Of a stretch of DNA of 64,000 nucleotides, positions 23,780-32,752 are shown in pieces. The stretch spans positions 124,001-188,000 of the forward strand of contig NZ_LT635801.1 of NCBI RefSeq assembly GCF_900128495.1. Reading direction: 5' to 3'. This DNA is from Bacteroides ilei. GTDB lineage: Bacteria > Bacteroidota > Bacteroidia > Bacteroidales > Bacteroidaceae. A model generated the notes under the pieces. It worked only from the letters and a program-made list of their open reading frames with translations, did not search any database and had not been told where the DNA came from. The stretch's first letter is position 1, and every line of letters begins with the position of its first letter. The position numbers were made by a program, and so were the translations under genes.

Positions 23780-25837
23780 TTATTTCTTCAGTTCCGGATA
23801 ACTAATACGGGTGTGATACATGGTCTTCAGCTTTTCCTTGAATACCGATTTGATGGTGGCTATGTCCTTGAACGTGATAGGACATTCCTTGAAGTATCCT
23901 TCCTGTACCTGGGTGTCGATGATCTTGTCGACCAGATTGTAGATCCTTTCTTCCGTGTATTCCGGGAGGCTCCGTGAAGCTGCTTCCACCGAGTCGGCCA
24001 TCATCAGTATGGCCTGCTCCTTGGTAAACGGGTTCGGACCGGGATAACGGAACAGTTCCTTGTCGACTTCTTCGTCGGGATGTTCGTTCTGGTAAGAGAT
24101 ATAGAAGTATTTGGTCAGTCCTTTTCCGTGGTGGGTACAGATGAAATCCTTGATTACCTGCGGCAGGTTGTATTTCTCCGCCAGTTTCATTCCGTCGGTG
24201 ACGTGGCTGATGACCACCTGGGCGCTTTGTATGTAGCTGAGCTGGTCGTGCGGGTTCACCCCCGACTGGTTTTCGGTGAAAAATGCGGGGTTGAGCATTT
24301 TCCCGATGTCATGGTACATGGCTCCGGTACGTACTAGCTGGCTGTTGGCTTCAATCCGGTTGGCTGCGGCTGCTGTCAGGTTGGCAAGCTGCAGGGAATG
24401 TTGGAAAGTACCCGGCGCCACTTCCGACATCTGACGCATCAGCTTGTTGTTGATATTGGACAGTTCCACCAGCGTTACATTGGAGGTGAATCCGAAGGTC
24501 TTTTCCAGTATGAACAGCAGCGGATAAGTGAAGAGCAGCAGAATACCGTTGATGATGAAATTGAAATAGATGTGCGTGCTCAGCTGTTCCACATCGTTTA
24601 CATGGATCAGGTCGAGTGCCAGGAACATGACGGCATAGGCGCAGGTAACCAGCAGAGCGCTTCTCAGGAGCTGTGAGCGCTGCGACAGTTCGCGCAGACT
24701 GTAGATTCCCACACTTCCCGCCGTGATCTGCAGCAGGATGAACTCGTGAGGGGTGCGCAATGTGATGGAACAGAGCAGGATGGTGACCACGTGGGCCATG
24801 AAGGCCGTGCGTGAATCAAGGAAGATGCGGATAATGATAGGCATCATGGCATAAGGCACGATGTAGATGCTGAGCAGCGAATGTTCCACTATGACGGCCG
24901 AAATGACCGTGAAGAAGATGATCAGGCAGAAAAGCAGTGTAAGGCTGCCCCGTTTCTGGAAATAGTCCCGGCGGAAAAGCTGCAGGTATCCCACAAAGCT
25001 GCCTATCAGCAGGGATACGAACAGAATCTGTCCCAACAGGGTGAGCCGTTTTTCGTTGACGGTTTCACTCCGTTTCTCCCATTCTTTCTGGAGGGAGGTC
25101 AGGATATCGTAGGTATGCTGGTCGATGATCTCGCCGCGGTCGATGATCTTCTGTCCGTTCATGACAAATCCGTTGGCCCATGACAGGCTGGACAACAGTT
25201 CGTTTTTGGCGGCTTCCGATTTATCCTTGTCGTAGGTAAGGTTCGGGGTAAGGTAATTTACCAGGTTGCAGCGTTGCAGCAGCGTTTTGTTGTAATGTAC
25301 CGTATCCGAACTGATCAGTTCCTGATAGGCCCTTTTCGTAGTATACAGGTTGTTGATGCCTATTTTGGACGAAGTATTCTCGTTGACCACCTGGATATTG
25401 CTGATTTTCTGGGTTTGCAGAGTACCTAACTCTTCGGCTTTGATGATGCCTTGGCTGTAGAAGGAACGTAAGGTACGTTCGATGTGTTTCATGTAGGCCG
25501 GATTAGGAATGATCCGGTGGAGCTGGTTGGCATAGTCATTCCTGAACTGTTTGATGACCTTTTCGCCGGTTGCGGCCGATAGCTGGTAATACGGAGTATA
25601 TCCGGTCATGATGCTGTCCTGTTCGCGTTGCATCTCGGCATCACCTTTATAGATAGGAAATTCGAAAGGGGCCTGCAGCAGTCCGTATTTCCACGGCTTG
25701 TTGATGTCAAACTGATAGTTGAAGGTGCCTTCACGTGGCAGGAAATAGACAATCACCGCTACGGTTGCAATGAATATGACGCATTTATAGAGCAATTCCT
25801 TATATGAAAACTGTCTTTCTGATTGGAAACTTCTCAT
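23780..25837 (-). CDS. 7TM-HD domain phosphohydrolase (PgpH-like)
   Basis: This 685-residue membrane protein has one N-terminal transmembrane helix, a large extracytoplasmic 7TMR-HDED domain (about 45-265), seven transmembrane helices (about 270-450), and a cytoplasmic HD domain with MYHDIGKM, CTHHG and MADSVEAASRS. PgpH-type proteins hydrolyse cyclic di-AMP, and the full architecture and HD metal ligands are conserved. Bacteroidetes members are often annotated only as HDIG proteins; c-di-AMP as substrate is inferred from the family. It is a single gene divergent from gltX. Confidence 0.93.
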   Translation of the reverse strand: MRSFQSERQFSYKELLYKCVIFIATVAVIVYFLPREGTFNYQFDINKPWKYGLLQAPFEFPIYKGDAEMQREQDSIMTGYTPYYQLSAATGEKVIKQFRNDYANQLHRIIPNPAYMKHIERTLRSFYSQGIIKAEELGTLQTQKISNIQVVNENTSSKIGINNLYTTKRAYQELISSDTVHYNKTLLQRCNLVNYLTPNLTYDKDKSEAAKNELLSSLSWANGFVMNGQKIIDRGEIIDQHTYDILTSLQKEWEKRSETVNEKRLTLLGQILFVSLLIGSFVGYLQLFRRDYFQKRGSLTLLFCLIIFFTVISAVIVEHSLLSIYIVPYAMMPIIIRIFLDSRTAFMAHVVTILLCSITLRTPHEFILLQITAGSVGIYSLRELSQRSQLLRSALLVTCAYAVMFLALDLIHVNDVEQLSTHIYFNFIINGILLLFTYPLLFILEKTFGFTSNVTLVELSNINNKLMRQMSEVAPGTFQHSLQLANLTAAAANRIEANSQLVRTGAMYHDIGKMLNPAFFTENQSGVNPHDQLSYIQSAQVVISHVTDGMKLAEKYNLPQVIKDFICTHHGKGLTKYFYISYQNEHPDEEVDKELFRYPGPNPFTKEQAILMMADSVEAASRSLPEYTEERIYNLVDKIIDTQVQEGYFKECPITFKDIATIKSVFKEKLKTMYHTRISYPELKK

Positions 25838-25887
25838 AAGTATGGATATTTTGGGTGCAAAATAAGAAAAAAACGGGAAATTTAGCT

Positions 25888-25895
25888 TAATTTTG
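25888..25895 (+). promoter_or_regulatory. -7 element for gltX
   Basis: TAATTTTG matches TAnnTTTG exactly, 25 bp upstream of the gltX start. No -33 element was identified. Confidence 0.55.
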
Positions 25896-25920
25896 CGCTG
25901 AATTTTAGATGTAAATCAAT

Positions 25921-27438
25921 ATGCCAGAAAGAAAAGTAAGAGTTCGTTTTGCGCCGAGTCCGACAGGTGCATTGCATATCGGTGGTGTGCGCACTGCTTT
26001 GTATAACTATTTGTTTGCCCGTCAGCATGGTGGTGACCTGATTTTCCGTATAGAGGATACGGATTCCAACCGTTTTGTTCCGGGTGCGGAAGAATACATC
26101 ATCGAGTCATTCAAATGGTTAGGCATCAAGTTTGATGAAGGCGTGAGCTTCGGCGGAAACTACGGTCCGTACCGCCAGTCGGAACGCCGTGACATTTATA
26201 AGAAATATGTAAAGATCCTTCTGGACAACGGTAAGGCCTATATCGCTTTCGATACTCCGGAAGAACTGGACGCCAAGCGTAAGGAAATCCATAATTTCCA
26301 GTATGACGCTTCTACCCGCGGTTCCATGCGCAACTCATTGACCCTGTCGAAAGAAGAAGTAGACAAGCTGATTGCCGAAGGCAAGCAGTATGTGGTCCGT
26401 TTCAAGATTGAACCGAATGAGGATGTCCATGTCCATGACATTATCCGCGGTGATGTGGTGATCAATTCATCTATTCTAGACGACAAGGTGCTGTACAAAT
26501 CGGCCGATGAGTTGCCGACTTATCACCTGGCAAATATTGTAGACGACCATCTGATGGAGATTTCGCACGTTATCCGTGGAGAGGAATGGCTTCCTTCCGC
26601 CCCGTTGCACGTCTTGCTGTACCGTGCCTTCGGATGGGAAGATACCATGCCCGAATTCGCTCATCTGCCTCTGTTGCTGAAGCCGGATGGAAACGGTAAG
26701 CTGAGCAAGCGTGACGGTGACCGCCTGGGCTTCCCTGTATTCCCGTTGGAATGGCATGACCCGAAGACCGGTGAGGTGTCTTCCGGTTACCGTGAATCGG
26801 GGTATCTTCCGGAAGCTGTCATCAATTTCCTGGCTTTGCTGGGGTGGAATCCGGGAACCGACCAGGAGCTGATGTCGATGGACGAGCTTATCCGACTGTT
26901 CGACCTGCACCGTTGCAGCAAGGCCGGTGCAAAGTTCGATTATGAAAAAGGAAAATGGTTCAATCATGAATATATCCTGCATAAGAGCGATGACGAACTG
27001 GCCGATCTGTTTATCCCTATCCTGAAAGAACACGGGATAGAGGCACCGAAGGAAACGGTTGTGACCGTTGTCGGTCTGATGAAAGGCCGTGTGAGCTTCA
27101 TCAATGAATTGTGGGATACTTGCAAGTTCTTCTTCGTGGCTCCCGTAGAATACGATGAAAAGACGGTGAAGAAACGCTGGAAAGAGGATTCCGCCCAGCG
27201 TATGACCGAGCTGGCCGATCTGCTCGAGTCGCTCGATGACTTCTCACTGGCTCATCAGGAAGAAGTGGTGATGAAGTGGATTGAAGACAAGGGTTACCAC
27301 CTGGGAAATATCATGAATGCTTTCCGTCTGACACTGGTGGGCGAAGGCAAGGGGCCGCATATGTTTGATATTTCGGCTGTATTGGGTAAGGAAGAAACGG
27401 TAAGACGTATGCGCCGCGCTGTAGAAGTCCTCAAATAA
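25921..27438 (+). CDS. gltX: Glutamyl-tRNA synthetase
   Basis: This 505-residue class I synthetase charges tRNA-Glu with glutamate. The HIGH motif is in [18 protein letters not shown] and the KMSKS motif is KLSKRDGD (about 260). The C-terminal anticodon-binding helical domain is complete. In this length class the enzyme is usually a discriminating or non-discriminating GluRS; which one cannot be told by eye. waaA follows after 9 bp, so they are probably co-transcribed from the -7 element at 25888. Confidence 0.97.
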   Translation: MPERKVRVRFAPSPTGALHIGGVRTALYNYLFARQHGGDLIFRIEDTDSNRFVPGAEEYIIESFKWLGIKFDEGVSFGGNYGPYRQSERRDIYKKYVKILLDNGKAYIAFDTPEELDAKRKEIHNFQYDASTRGSMRNSLTLSKEEVDKLIAEGKQYVVRFKIEPNEDVHVHDIIRGDVVINSSILDDKVLYKSADELPTYHLANIVDDHLMEISHVIRGEEWLPSAPLHVLLYRAFGWEDTMPEFAHLPLLLKPDGNGKLSKRDGDRLGFPVFPLEWHDPKTGEVSSGYRESGYLPEAVINFLALLGWNPGTDQELMSMDELIRLFDLHRCSKAGAKFDYEKGKWFNHEYILHKSDDELADLFIPILKEHGIEAPKETVVTVVGLMKGRVSFINELWDTCKFFFVAPVEYDEKTVKKRWKEDSAQRMTELADLLESLDDFSLAHQEEVVMKWIEDKGYHLGNIMNAFRLTLVGEGKGPHMFDISAVLGKEETVRRMRRAVEVLK

Positions 27439-27447
27439 GCCGTAAGG

Positions 27448-28671
27448 ATGATCTATAATCTTTTTATATATATATTTGTGGGTGCGGTCAGACTGGCCGC
27501 ACTTTTCAACAGGAAGATAGCCCGGATGGTCAAGGGAGAGCATGAGGCCTTCGCCGTATTGAAGGAGCATATCGATCCGAAGGCCAGGTATCTGTGGTTC
27601 CATGCCGCTTCCTTGGGCGAATTCGAGCAGGGACGTCCCATTATCGAGGAGATACGCAGGAAGTATCCTGAATACAGGATCCTGCAGACTTTCTTTTCTC
27701 CTTCGGGGTATGAGGTACGCAAGGATTACAAGGGAGCCGACATCGTGTGCTACCTGCCGCTGGACACCCCACGTAATGTAAGACGCTTCATCAGTCTGGC
27801 CCATCCGTACATGGTTTTCTTTATCAAGTACGAATTCTGGAAAAACTACCTGGATGAGCTGAAAGGCCGTGGCATTCCGGTATATAGCGTCTCTTCGATC
27901 TTCCGCCCGAATCAGGTGTTCTTCCGCTGGTACGGTATTGCCTATCGGGATGTATTGAAATGTTTTACCCATCTGTTTGTGCAGAACCAGGAATCGGTCG
28001 GACTGCTGAAGACTATCGGCGTTACCGATACCACGATTGTGGGCGATACACGTTTCGACCGCGTGCTGCAGATCTGCAGGGAAGCGAAGCAGCTTCCGCT
28101 GGTGGAGAAGTTCAAGGGTAATATCCTGACAATGGTTGCCGGAAGTTCCTGGGCACCCGATGAAGATATCTTTATCCCGTATTTCAATGCACATCCGGAG
28201 ATGAAGCTGATCATAGCTCCCCATGTCATCGACGAGAGTCACCTGAAAGAGATTCTGGGTAAACTGAAACGTCCGGCAGTCCGTTATACACAGGCTACCG
28301 AAGAGAATGTGGCGCAGGCAGACTGTCTGATCATAGACTGTTTCGGTCTTCTTTCGTCCATTTACCGTTATGGTGAGATTTCCTACATCGGAGGCGGTTT
28401 CGGGGTAAGCATCCACAATACGCTGGAAGCCGCCGTTTATGGGATTCCGGTCATTTTCGGTCCGGAAAACCAGAAATTCCGTGAAGCGCAGGGCTTGAAA
28501 GCCTGCGGTGGAGGAATCGAGATACACGGTTCCGACGACTTTAACCGACTGATGGACCGCTTTCTGAGCGATAAGGCCTATCTGGAAGAAGCCGGCCGGC
28601 AGGCTGGGGCCTATGTGAGCGATAATGCCGGTGCTTTGCAGAAAATCATGGATACTGTAAAATTTAATTGA
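27448..28671 (+). CDS. waaA: 3-deoxy-D-manno-octulosonic acid (Kdo) transferase
   Basis: This 407-residue inner-membrane glycosyltransferase adds Kdo to lipid A precursor in lipopolysaccharide synthesis. It has an N-terminal membrane-anchoring helix (LFIYIFVGAVRLAALF), the N-lobe motif WFHAASLGEFEQGRPI with the proposed catalytic Glu, and the C-lobe sugar-nucleotide motif YIGGGFGVSIHNTLEAAVYG plus FGPEN. Length is normal. It is the second gene of the gltX unit and ends at a strong terminator. Confidence 0.95.
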   Translation: MIYNLFIYIFVGAVRLAALFNRKIARMVKGEHEAFAVLKEHIDPKARYLWFHAASLGEFEQGRPIIEEIRRKYPEYRILQTFFSPSGYEVRKDYKGADIVCYLPLDTPRNVRRFISLAHPYMVFFIKYEFWKNYLDELKGRGIPVYSVSSIFRPNQVFFRWYGIAYRDVLKCFTHLFVQNQESVGLLKTIGVTDTTIVGDTRFDRVLQICREAKQLPLVEKFKGNILTMVAGSSWAPDEDIFIPYFNAHPEMKLIIAPHVIDESHLKEILGKLKRPAVRYTQATEENVAQADCLIIDCFGLLSSIYRYGEISYIGGGFGVSIHNTLEAAVYGIPVIFGPENQKFREAQGLKACGGGIEIHGSDDFNRLMDRFLSDKAYLEEAGRQAGAYVSDNAGALQKIMDTVKFN

Positions 28672-28690
28672 TATTCCTGTAAATTATTCA

Positions 28691-28747
28691 ACAGGAGGAC
28701 AGGAAGAAGGCCTGGAGGCCGGATTTTCTTGTTCTCCTGTTTTTTTA
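28691..28747 (+). terminator. Terminator after waaA
   Basis: ACAGGAG and CTCCTGT, with an inner AGGAAGA-like/TCTTGT pairing and a central GGCC loop stem, form a long hairpin followed by a seven-T run. Confidence 0.82.
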
Positions 28748-28801
28748 TGCAATTGGATTGTCAAATTTTGTATATTCCTTCATTTTGTGCGAACAAAGTT
28801 G

Positions 28802-28809
28802 TATCTTTG
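28802..28809 (+). promoter_or_regulatory. -7 element for the NhaC antiporter gene
   Basis: TATCTTTG matches TAnnTTTG, 29 bp before the chosen start ATG 28839. It lies inside the longer open frame from 28758, which argues for the later start. Confidence 0.55.
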
Positions 28810-28838
28810 CACAGATTTTTTACGAATATTACATAAAA

Positions 28839-30299
28839 ATGCAAAAACTACCATCACCATTCATTTCCTTTGTTCCCCTTATTGTGCTTGTTGCTTTGCT
28901 TGCTGTGATAGTCAGTGTCTTTGGTGCGGATGCTCTGTCGGGGCCGGCCCAGATAGCCCTTTTGCTGGGAGGTGCAGTGTGCGTATTGATTGGCATGGGA
29001 TTTTATAAAGTAAAGTGGGAGGATTTTGAAGAAGTCATTATCAATAATATCAAAGGTGTTTCTTCGGCCCTGATTATCCTGTTGATTATCGGTGCATTAA
29101 GCGCGTCATGGATGTTGAGCGGCGTTGTTCCGACCTTGATTGCATACGGTGTCCATCTGATCCATCCGAGTGTTTTCCTGGTTTCGGCCTGTGTCATCTG
29201 TATCCTGGTTTCGGTCATGACGGGAAGTTCGTGGACAACCATTGCCACTATCGGCATCGCTTTGATGGGAATCGGCAAGGCCCAGGGTTTTTCCGAAGGA
29301 TGGATTGCCGGGGCGATCATTTCGGGGGCTTATTTCGGCGACAAGATTTCGCCGCTTTCCGAGACTACGGTCCTGGCGTCTTCGATAACCAGGACTCCGC
29401 TGTTCAAGCATATCCGTTATATGATGATTACTACCGTCCCTTCCATTTCCATAACCTTGCTTGCTTTTCTGATAGCCGGTTTCTGCCATGAAGCGGCCGG
29501 ACAGGGCCAGGCGGTAGATATGGGAGCTCTTTTGCGTGAACGGTTTGTCATCACTCCGTGGCTGCTGCTTGTACCCATAGTTACCGGCATACTGATAGCC
29601 CGGAAGGTCCCTTCCATTATAACCTTGTTCATTTCTACCGGGATGGCGGTTGTCATGGCTGTCATTTTCCAGCCGGATATCATAAACCAATTAGGTGAAG
29701 GCAACCAGCATCCTATGTTCCGTGGAATCATGGTCATGCTTACCGGTTCGACCGGAATAGACATGGGAAATGAAATGGCTGATGAGCTGGTGGCTACCCG
29801 GGGGATGGGTGGAATGATGGATACGGTCTGGCTGATTCTTTGTTCCATGTCGTTCGGCGGTGCCATGACGGCAGGCGGCATGTTGAAAAGTATTACCAAT
29901 ATGTTTGTCCATCATATGAAGCGGACTTTCACCATGGTCAGTTCGACAGTCTGTTCAGGGCTTTTCTTGAATATCGCCCTGGCCGACCAGTATATCAGTA
30001 TCATGCTTACCGGCAGCATTTTCCGTAAGACCTATGAAGAAAAGGGATATGAAAGCTGTCTGTTGAGCCGTACGATAGAGGATTCCGTGACGGTAACTTC
30101 TGTGCTGGTTCCGTGGAATTCCTGTGGCCTGACCCAGTCGACGGTGCTGAATGTATCCACACTGACTTATTTACCCTACTGTTTCTTCAATTACCTGAGT
30201 CCGGTCATGAGTGTGGTCATAGCCGCTATAGGTTATAAGATCCTGCGCAAAGGCAAGCCAGAGACTCATGCCGGGGCAACACCGGTCGCCAAGGATTGA
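28839..30299 (+). CDS. nhaC: NhaC-family Na+/H+ antiporter
   Basis: This 486-residue inner-membrane protein has about 11-12 transmembrane helices. NhaC family landmarks are MTGSSWTTIATIGIAL and SGAYFGDKISPLSETTVLAS, the latter near the ion-binding region, and the repeat-like segment MLTGSTGIDMGNEMADEL. The family exchanges Na+ (or in some members organic substrates) for H+, so substrate identity is inferred. ATG 28839 is preferred because the preceding 27 codons of the open frame carry the promoter. It converges with the TonB-receptor gene, leaving only 6 bp between the stops. Confidence 0.9.
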   Translation: MQKLPSPFISFVPLIVLVALLAVIVSVFGADALSGPAQIALLLGGAVCVLIGMGFYKVKWEDFEEVIINNIKGVSSALIILLIIGALSASWMLSGVVPTLIAYGVHLIHPSVFLVSACVICILVSVMTGSSWTTIATIGIALMGIGKAQGFSEGWIAGAIISGAYFGDKISPLSETTVLASSITRTPLFKHIRYMMITTVPSISITLLAFLIAGFCHEAAGQGQAVDMGALLRERFVITPWLLLVPIVTGILIARKVPSIITLFISTGMAVVMAVIFQPDIINQLGEGNQHPMFRGIMVMLTGSTGIDMGNEMADELVATRGMGGMMDTVWLILCSMSFGGAMTAGGMLKSITNMFVHHMKRTFTMVSSTVCSGLFLNIALADQYISIMLTGSIFRKTYEEKGYESCLLSRTIEDSVTVTSVLVPWNSCGLTQSTVLNVSTLTYLPYCFFNYLSPVMSVVIAAIGYKILRKGKPETHAGATPVAKD

Positions 30300-30305
30300 T
30301 GCTTT

Positions 30306-32594
30306 CTAGTGCCGGAACCGGGAGGTGTCTACATCTTGCACTTCCTTTTTCTGGAATCCCCCGAACTTATAGGTAAAGGTGAGCGAAACGCTTTGGCGGT
30401 AATATTTTACGTTCATATCGAGATGTTGGGACCCGTTACGAAGTATAGTCTTGGGATTCAATGTATTGAAAATGTCGGTGCCTTTCAGCAGCAGGCTTGC
30501 CTTACCGTTGCCGGAAGTCCAGCGCAGGGCTGCATCCATACTCCAGAGCGGATCAATTTCATAACTTCCCTGGATGGATCTGGTCTGTCCTAATGCGGAA
30601 ACCTCCAGTCGGATGTCGGGCTGCCGGGAGAGGTTGAATGTATTTTGCCATACTCCCGTGCCATACCATCGCTTCTTGTCGAACGGTGCGTCGAAATAGT
30701 TTCCGGCCTTGTTGCGTTCATACGCCCCTTGCAAGGTCAATGTCCCGTTATACCAGTTCCGGATTCTGTATGGCAGTATGGCTGTCATTGACAGTTCGCT
30801 GCTGTAATCCCAGTTGACCGTGTTGTAGATTGCTTTCAGGCGGTCGGGGCTCATATAAATCATCTGAGTGAAATAGTCGGGCTCATAGTCGTATGAGAGG
30901 TTGAGGATATATTTGCTTTTCAGGATGTAGTTCAGGCTGGCGGAATAGCTGGTATACGGACGGAGGTATGGATTGCCTTGCAGTTCGTTGTAGCCGCTCA
31001 GGTAGGAAGTACTTCCGCTCAAGGTCCAGTAGTCGGGATAGGTCTTGTCGGTATTGAAGGACAGTTGGAAGATATGTGATTCACTGGGGATATAACTTAG
31101 TTGCAGGGTAGGATAGACTGCCCATTTCCGGTACTCTTCCATCCGGTAATATTCGACGCTGGCGGAGGCGCTGACTGACCATTTCCGGCTGATATCCTTG
31201 TTGAAACCCACATAGGCGTTGTAAGTCAGCTCATTGATCCGGTTATCGGTGTTCTGTCCGCTCATGCTTTCCAGGCTATATTGCTGTGTGTTCCGGTTGG
31301 AGACATAGGCGAGTGATGTCCCGTAGTTCAGGGTCCAGCCTTTGCCGGGTGAATGTGACTGGTCGGCATAGATTTTCCAGCGGTTTATCTGTTGCATTTC
31401 GTATGTATGGAAAGCAGTATACACACCGGTACCGCCGGTGTCTTCAAAATCCTGGTTCCCTTTCGACCGGAAATAAGTATAGTCGGCTCCGGTCCGCAGT
31501 CCGAATGGTGCATTATAGCTTACGGAGAAATTGTGCATCTGGTCTTTCCCGGTTTCGCGGTTGCTTCCGTTCGAGATGTTTCCTGCTGTCGATGAACGGG
31601 CATCTCCTTCGGGCTTGAAATTGGTAGTGTAGGCAAAGTCCAGTTCATGATTTCCGCTGGACTTGTATCCGCCGTCCAGTCTGACATAGTTGCGGAATCC
31701 GGTCACCTTGTTTACGGTTGTTTCCTCTACATGGTATATCTTGTCTTTCAATGTGTGTTCGGCAATAAATTCCAGGTCGGAATCATTCCTTCCCCTGTTT
31801 GCACTGTAATTCAGGGACAGGTTGAATCTGGGGGTATGGTAGGCAACTGTAAATCCGCCGTTGGCCGATGCTTTGTCCTGTTGGATATAGCTCCCGCGGA
31901 CTTCACCCTGCCATCCGCTACCGTTTGCCTTATAGGTTTTCAGCAAGACATTGACAGATGCTCCTCTTACATGATATTGCGGAGGGGTGCTGTACATTAT
32001 TTCCGCTTTTTCGACATTGTCCGACGGCGTATTTTGAAGTAATGTCACTGTCTGCTCATAAGTCATGGTAGACGGTTTTCCGTTGATGATCAGGTTCACT
32101 TCGCCTGCGCCTGCCAATGTAAGCCGGCCGTCTTTTTCAATGATTCCAGGCAACTGTTTGAGGCAGTCATAGGCATTCGTTACCAGCCGGCTGGCGGTAA
32201 TTTGTGATATGTCATAGCAGAGTTTGTTTCCTTCCACTTTTACCAACGGACGTTCTCCCTTTATTTCCACTTCGCCTAAGGAATACGCTTTCGGCTGCAG
32301 GACCAGTATCCCCGTATCATTGCTTTTGCCGGTATATTGCAAGGTTTCGAAGAGCAGGTGTTGTATGACCAGCCGGTAAGTTTCTGTGCTCCTCTTTACC
32401 GTGAAACAGCCGTCGGGTCCGGTGATGGAAGCGTCGATGAAGGTAGAGTCCATATTCTGCAGGATGACGGTTGCTCCGTCTACAGGTTTCCTGTCGGGGC
32501 CGGTTATTTTCCCGGTCACGGTTTGTGCCGCAACGGCGGAAAATCCTGCCAGGAACATTCCCAACAGGATGGTGCGTAAACTTTTTGTTTTCAT
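30306..32594 (-). CDS. TonB-dependent receptor (outer-membrane beta-barrel family)
   Basis: This 762-residue protein has a signal peptide (LGMFLAGFSAVAAQT), a carboxypeptidase-regulatory-like domain (about 25-110; VTGKITGPDRKPVDGATVILQ), a plug (about 120-220; ASRLVTNAYDCLKQLPG) and a C-terminal barrel of the OMP_b-brl_3 type. It is shorter than SusC proteins and has no SusD partner. It is divergent from a histidine kinase/response regulator pair and shares with it a 158-bp region containing tandem ACGTTA hexamers, so control by that pair is likely. The ligand is unknown. Confidence 0.9.
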   Translation of the reverse strand: MKTKSLRTILLGMFLAGFSAVAAQTVTGKITGPDRKPVDGATVILQNMDSTFIDASITGPDGCFTVKRSTETYRLVIQHLLFETLQYTGKSNDTGILVLQPKAYSLGEVEIKGERPLVKVEGNKLCYDISQITASRLVTNAYDCLKQLPGIIEKDGRLTLAGAGEVNLIINGKPSTMTYEQTVTLLQNTPSDNVEKAEIMYSTPPQYHVRGASVNVLLKTYKANGSGWQGEVRGSYIQQDKASANGGFTVAYHTPRFNLSLNYSANRGRNDSDLEFIAEHTLKDKIYHVEETTVNKVTGFRNYVRLDGGYKSSGNHELDFAYTTNFKPEGDARSSTAGNISNGSNRETGKDQMHNFSVSYNAPFGLRTGADYTYFRSKGNQDFEDTGGTGVYTAFHTYEMQQINRWKIYADQSHSPGKGWTLNYGTSLAYVSNRNTQQYSLESMSGQNTDNRINELTYNAYVGFNKDISRKWSVSASASVEYYRMEEYRKWAVYPTLQLSYIPSESHIFQLSFNTDKTYPDYWTLSGSTSYLSGYNELQGNPYLRPYTSYSASLNYILKSKYILNLSYDYEPDYFTQMIYMSPDRLKAIYNTVNWDYSSELSMTAILPYRIRNWYNGTLTLQGAYERNKAGNYFDAPFDKKRWYGTGVWQNTFNLSRQPDIRLEVSALGQTRSIQGSYEIDPLWSMDAALRWTSGNGKASLLLKGTDIFNTLNPKTILRNGSQHLDMNVKYYRQSVSLTFTYKFGGFQKKEVQDVDTSRFRH

Positions 32595-32619
32595 ATGCTT
32601 TTAATTTTATGATTTTCGT

Positions 32620-32627
32620 TATCTTTG
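32620..32627 (+). promoter_or_regulatory. -7 element for the sensor kinase operon
   Basis: TATCTTTG matches TAnnTTTG on the plus strand. It would give a leader of about 120 nt before the kinase start at 32753. Confidence 0.45.
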
Positions 32628-32633
32628 ACACTG

Positions 32634-32641
32634 TAAAACTA
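32634..32641 (-). promoter_or_regulatory. Possible -7 element for the TonB receptor
   Basis: On the minus strand this reads TAGTTTTA, one base off TAnnTTTG, and lies 40 bp upstream of the receptor start. The tandem ACGTTA repeats lie 32-49 bp further upstream, where an activator would bind. Confidence 0.35.
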
Positions 32642-32672
32642 GCACTACGTAAGGAGGCGGATGGTTAAGGCA

Positions 32673-32690
32673 ACGTTAACGTTACGTTAA
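32673..32690. promoter_or_regulatory. Tandem ACGTTA hexamers (putative response-regulator site)
   Basis: ACGTTA occurs twice head to tail (32673-32684), followed by CGTTAA (32685-32690). OmpR-family regulators bind short direct repeats, and the site lies between the divergent receptor gene and a kinase/OmpR-type regulator operon. Binding by that regulator is inferred. Confidence 0.45.
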
Positions 32691-32752
32691 TACGGAAACC
32701 GGACTTTCGGGCTACTGTTGGCTGAAGGACAAGACGGAAGAACTCGGATAAG

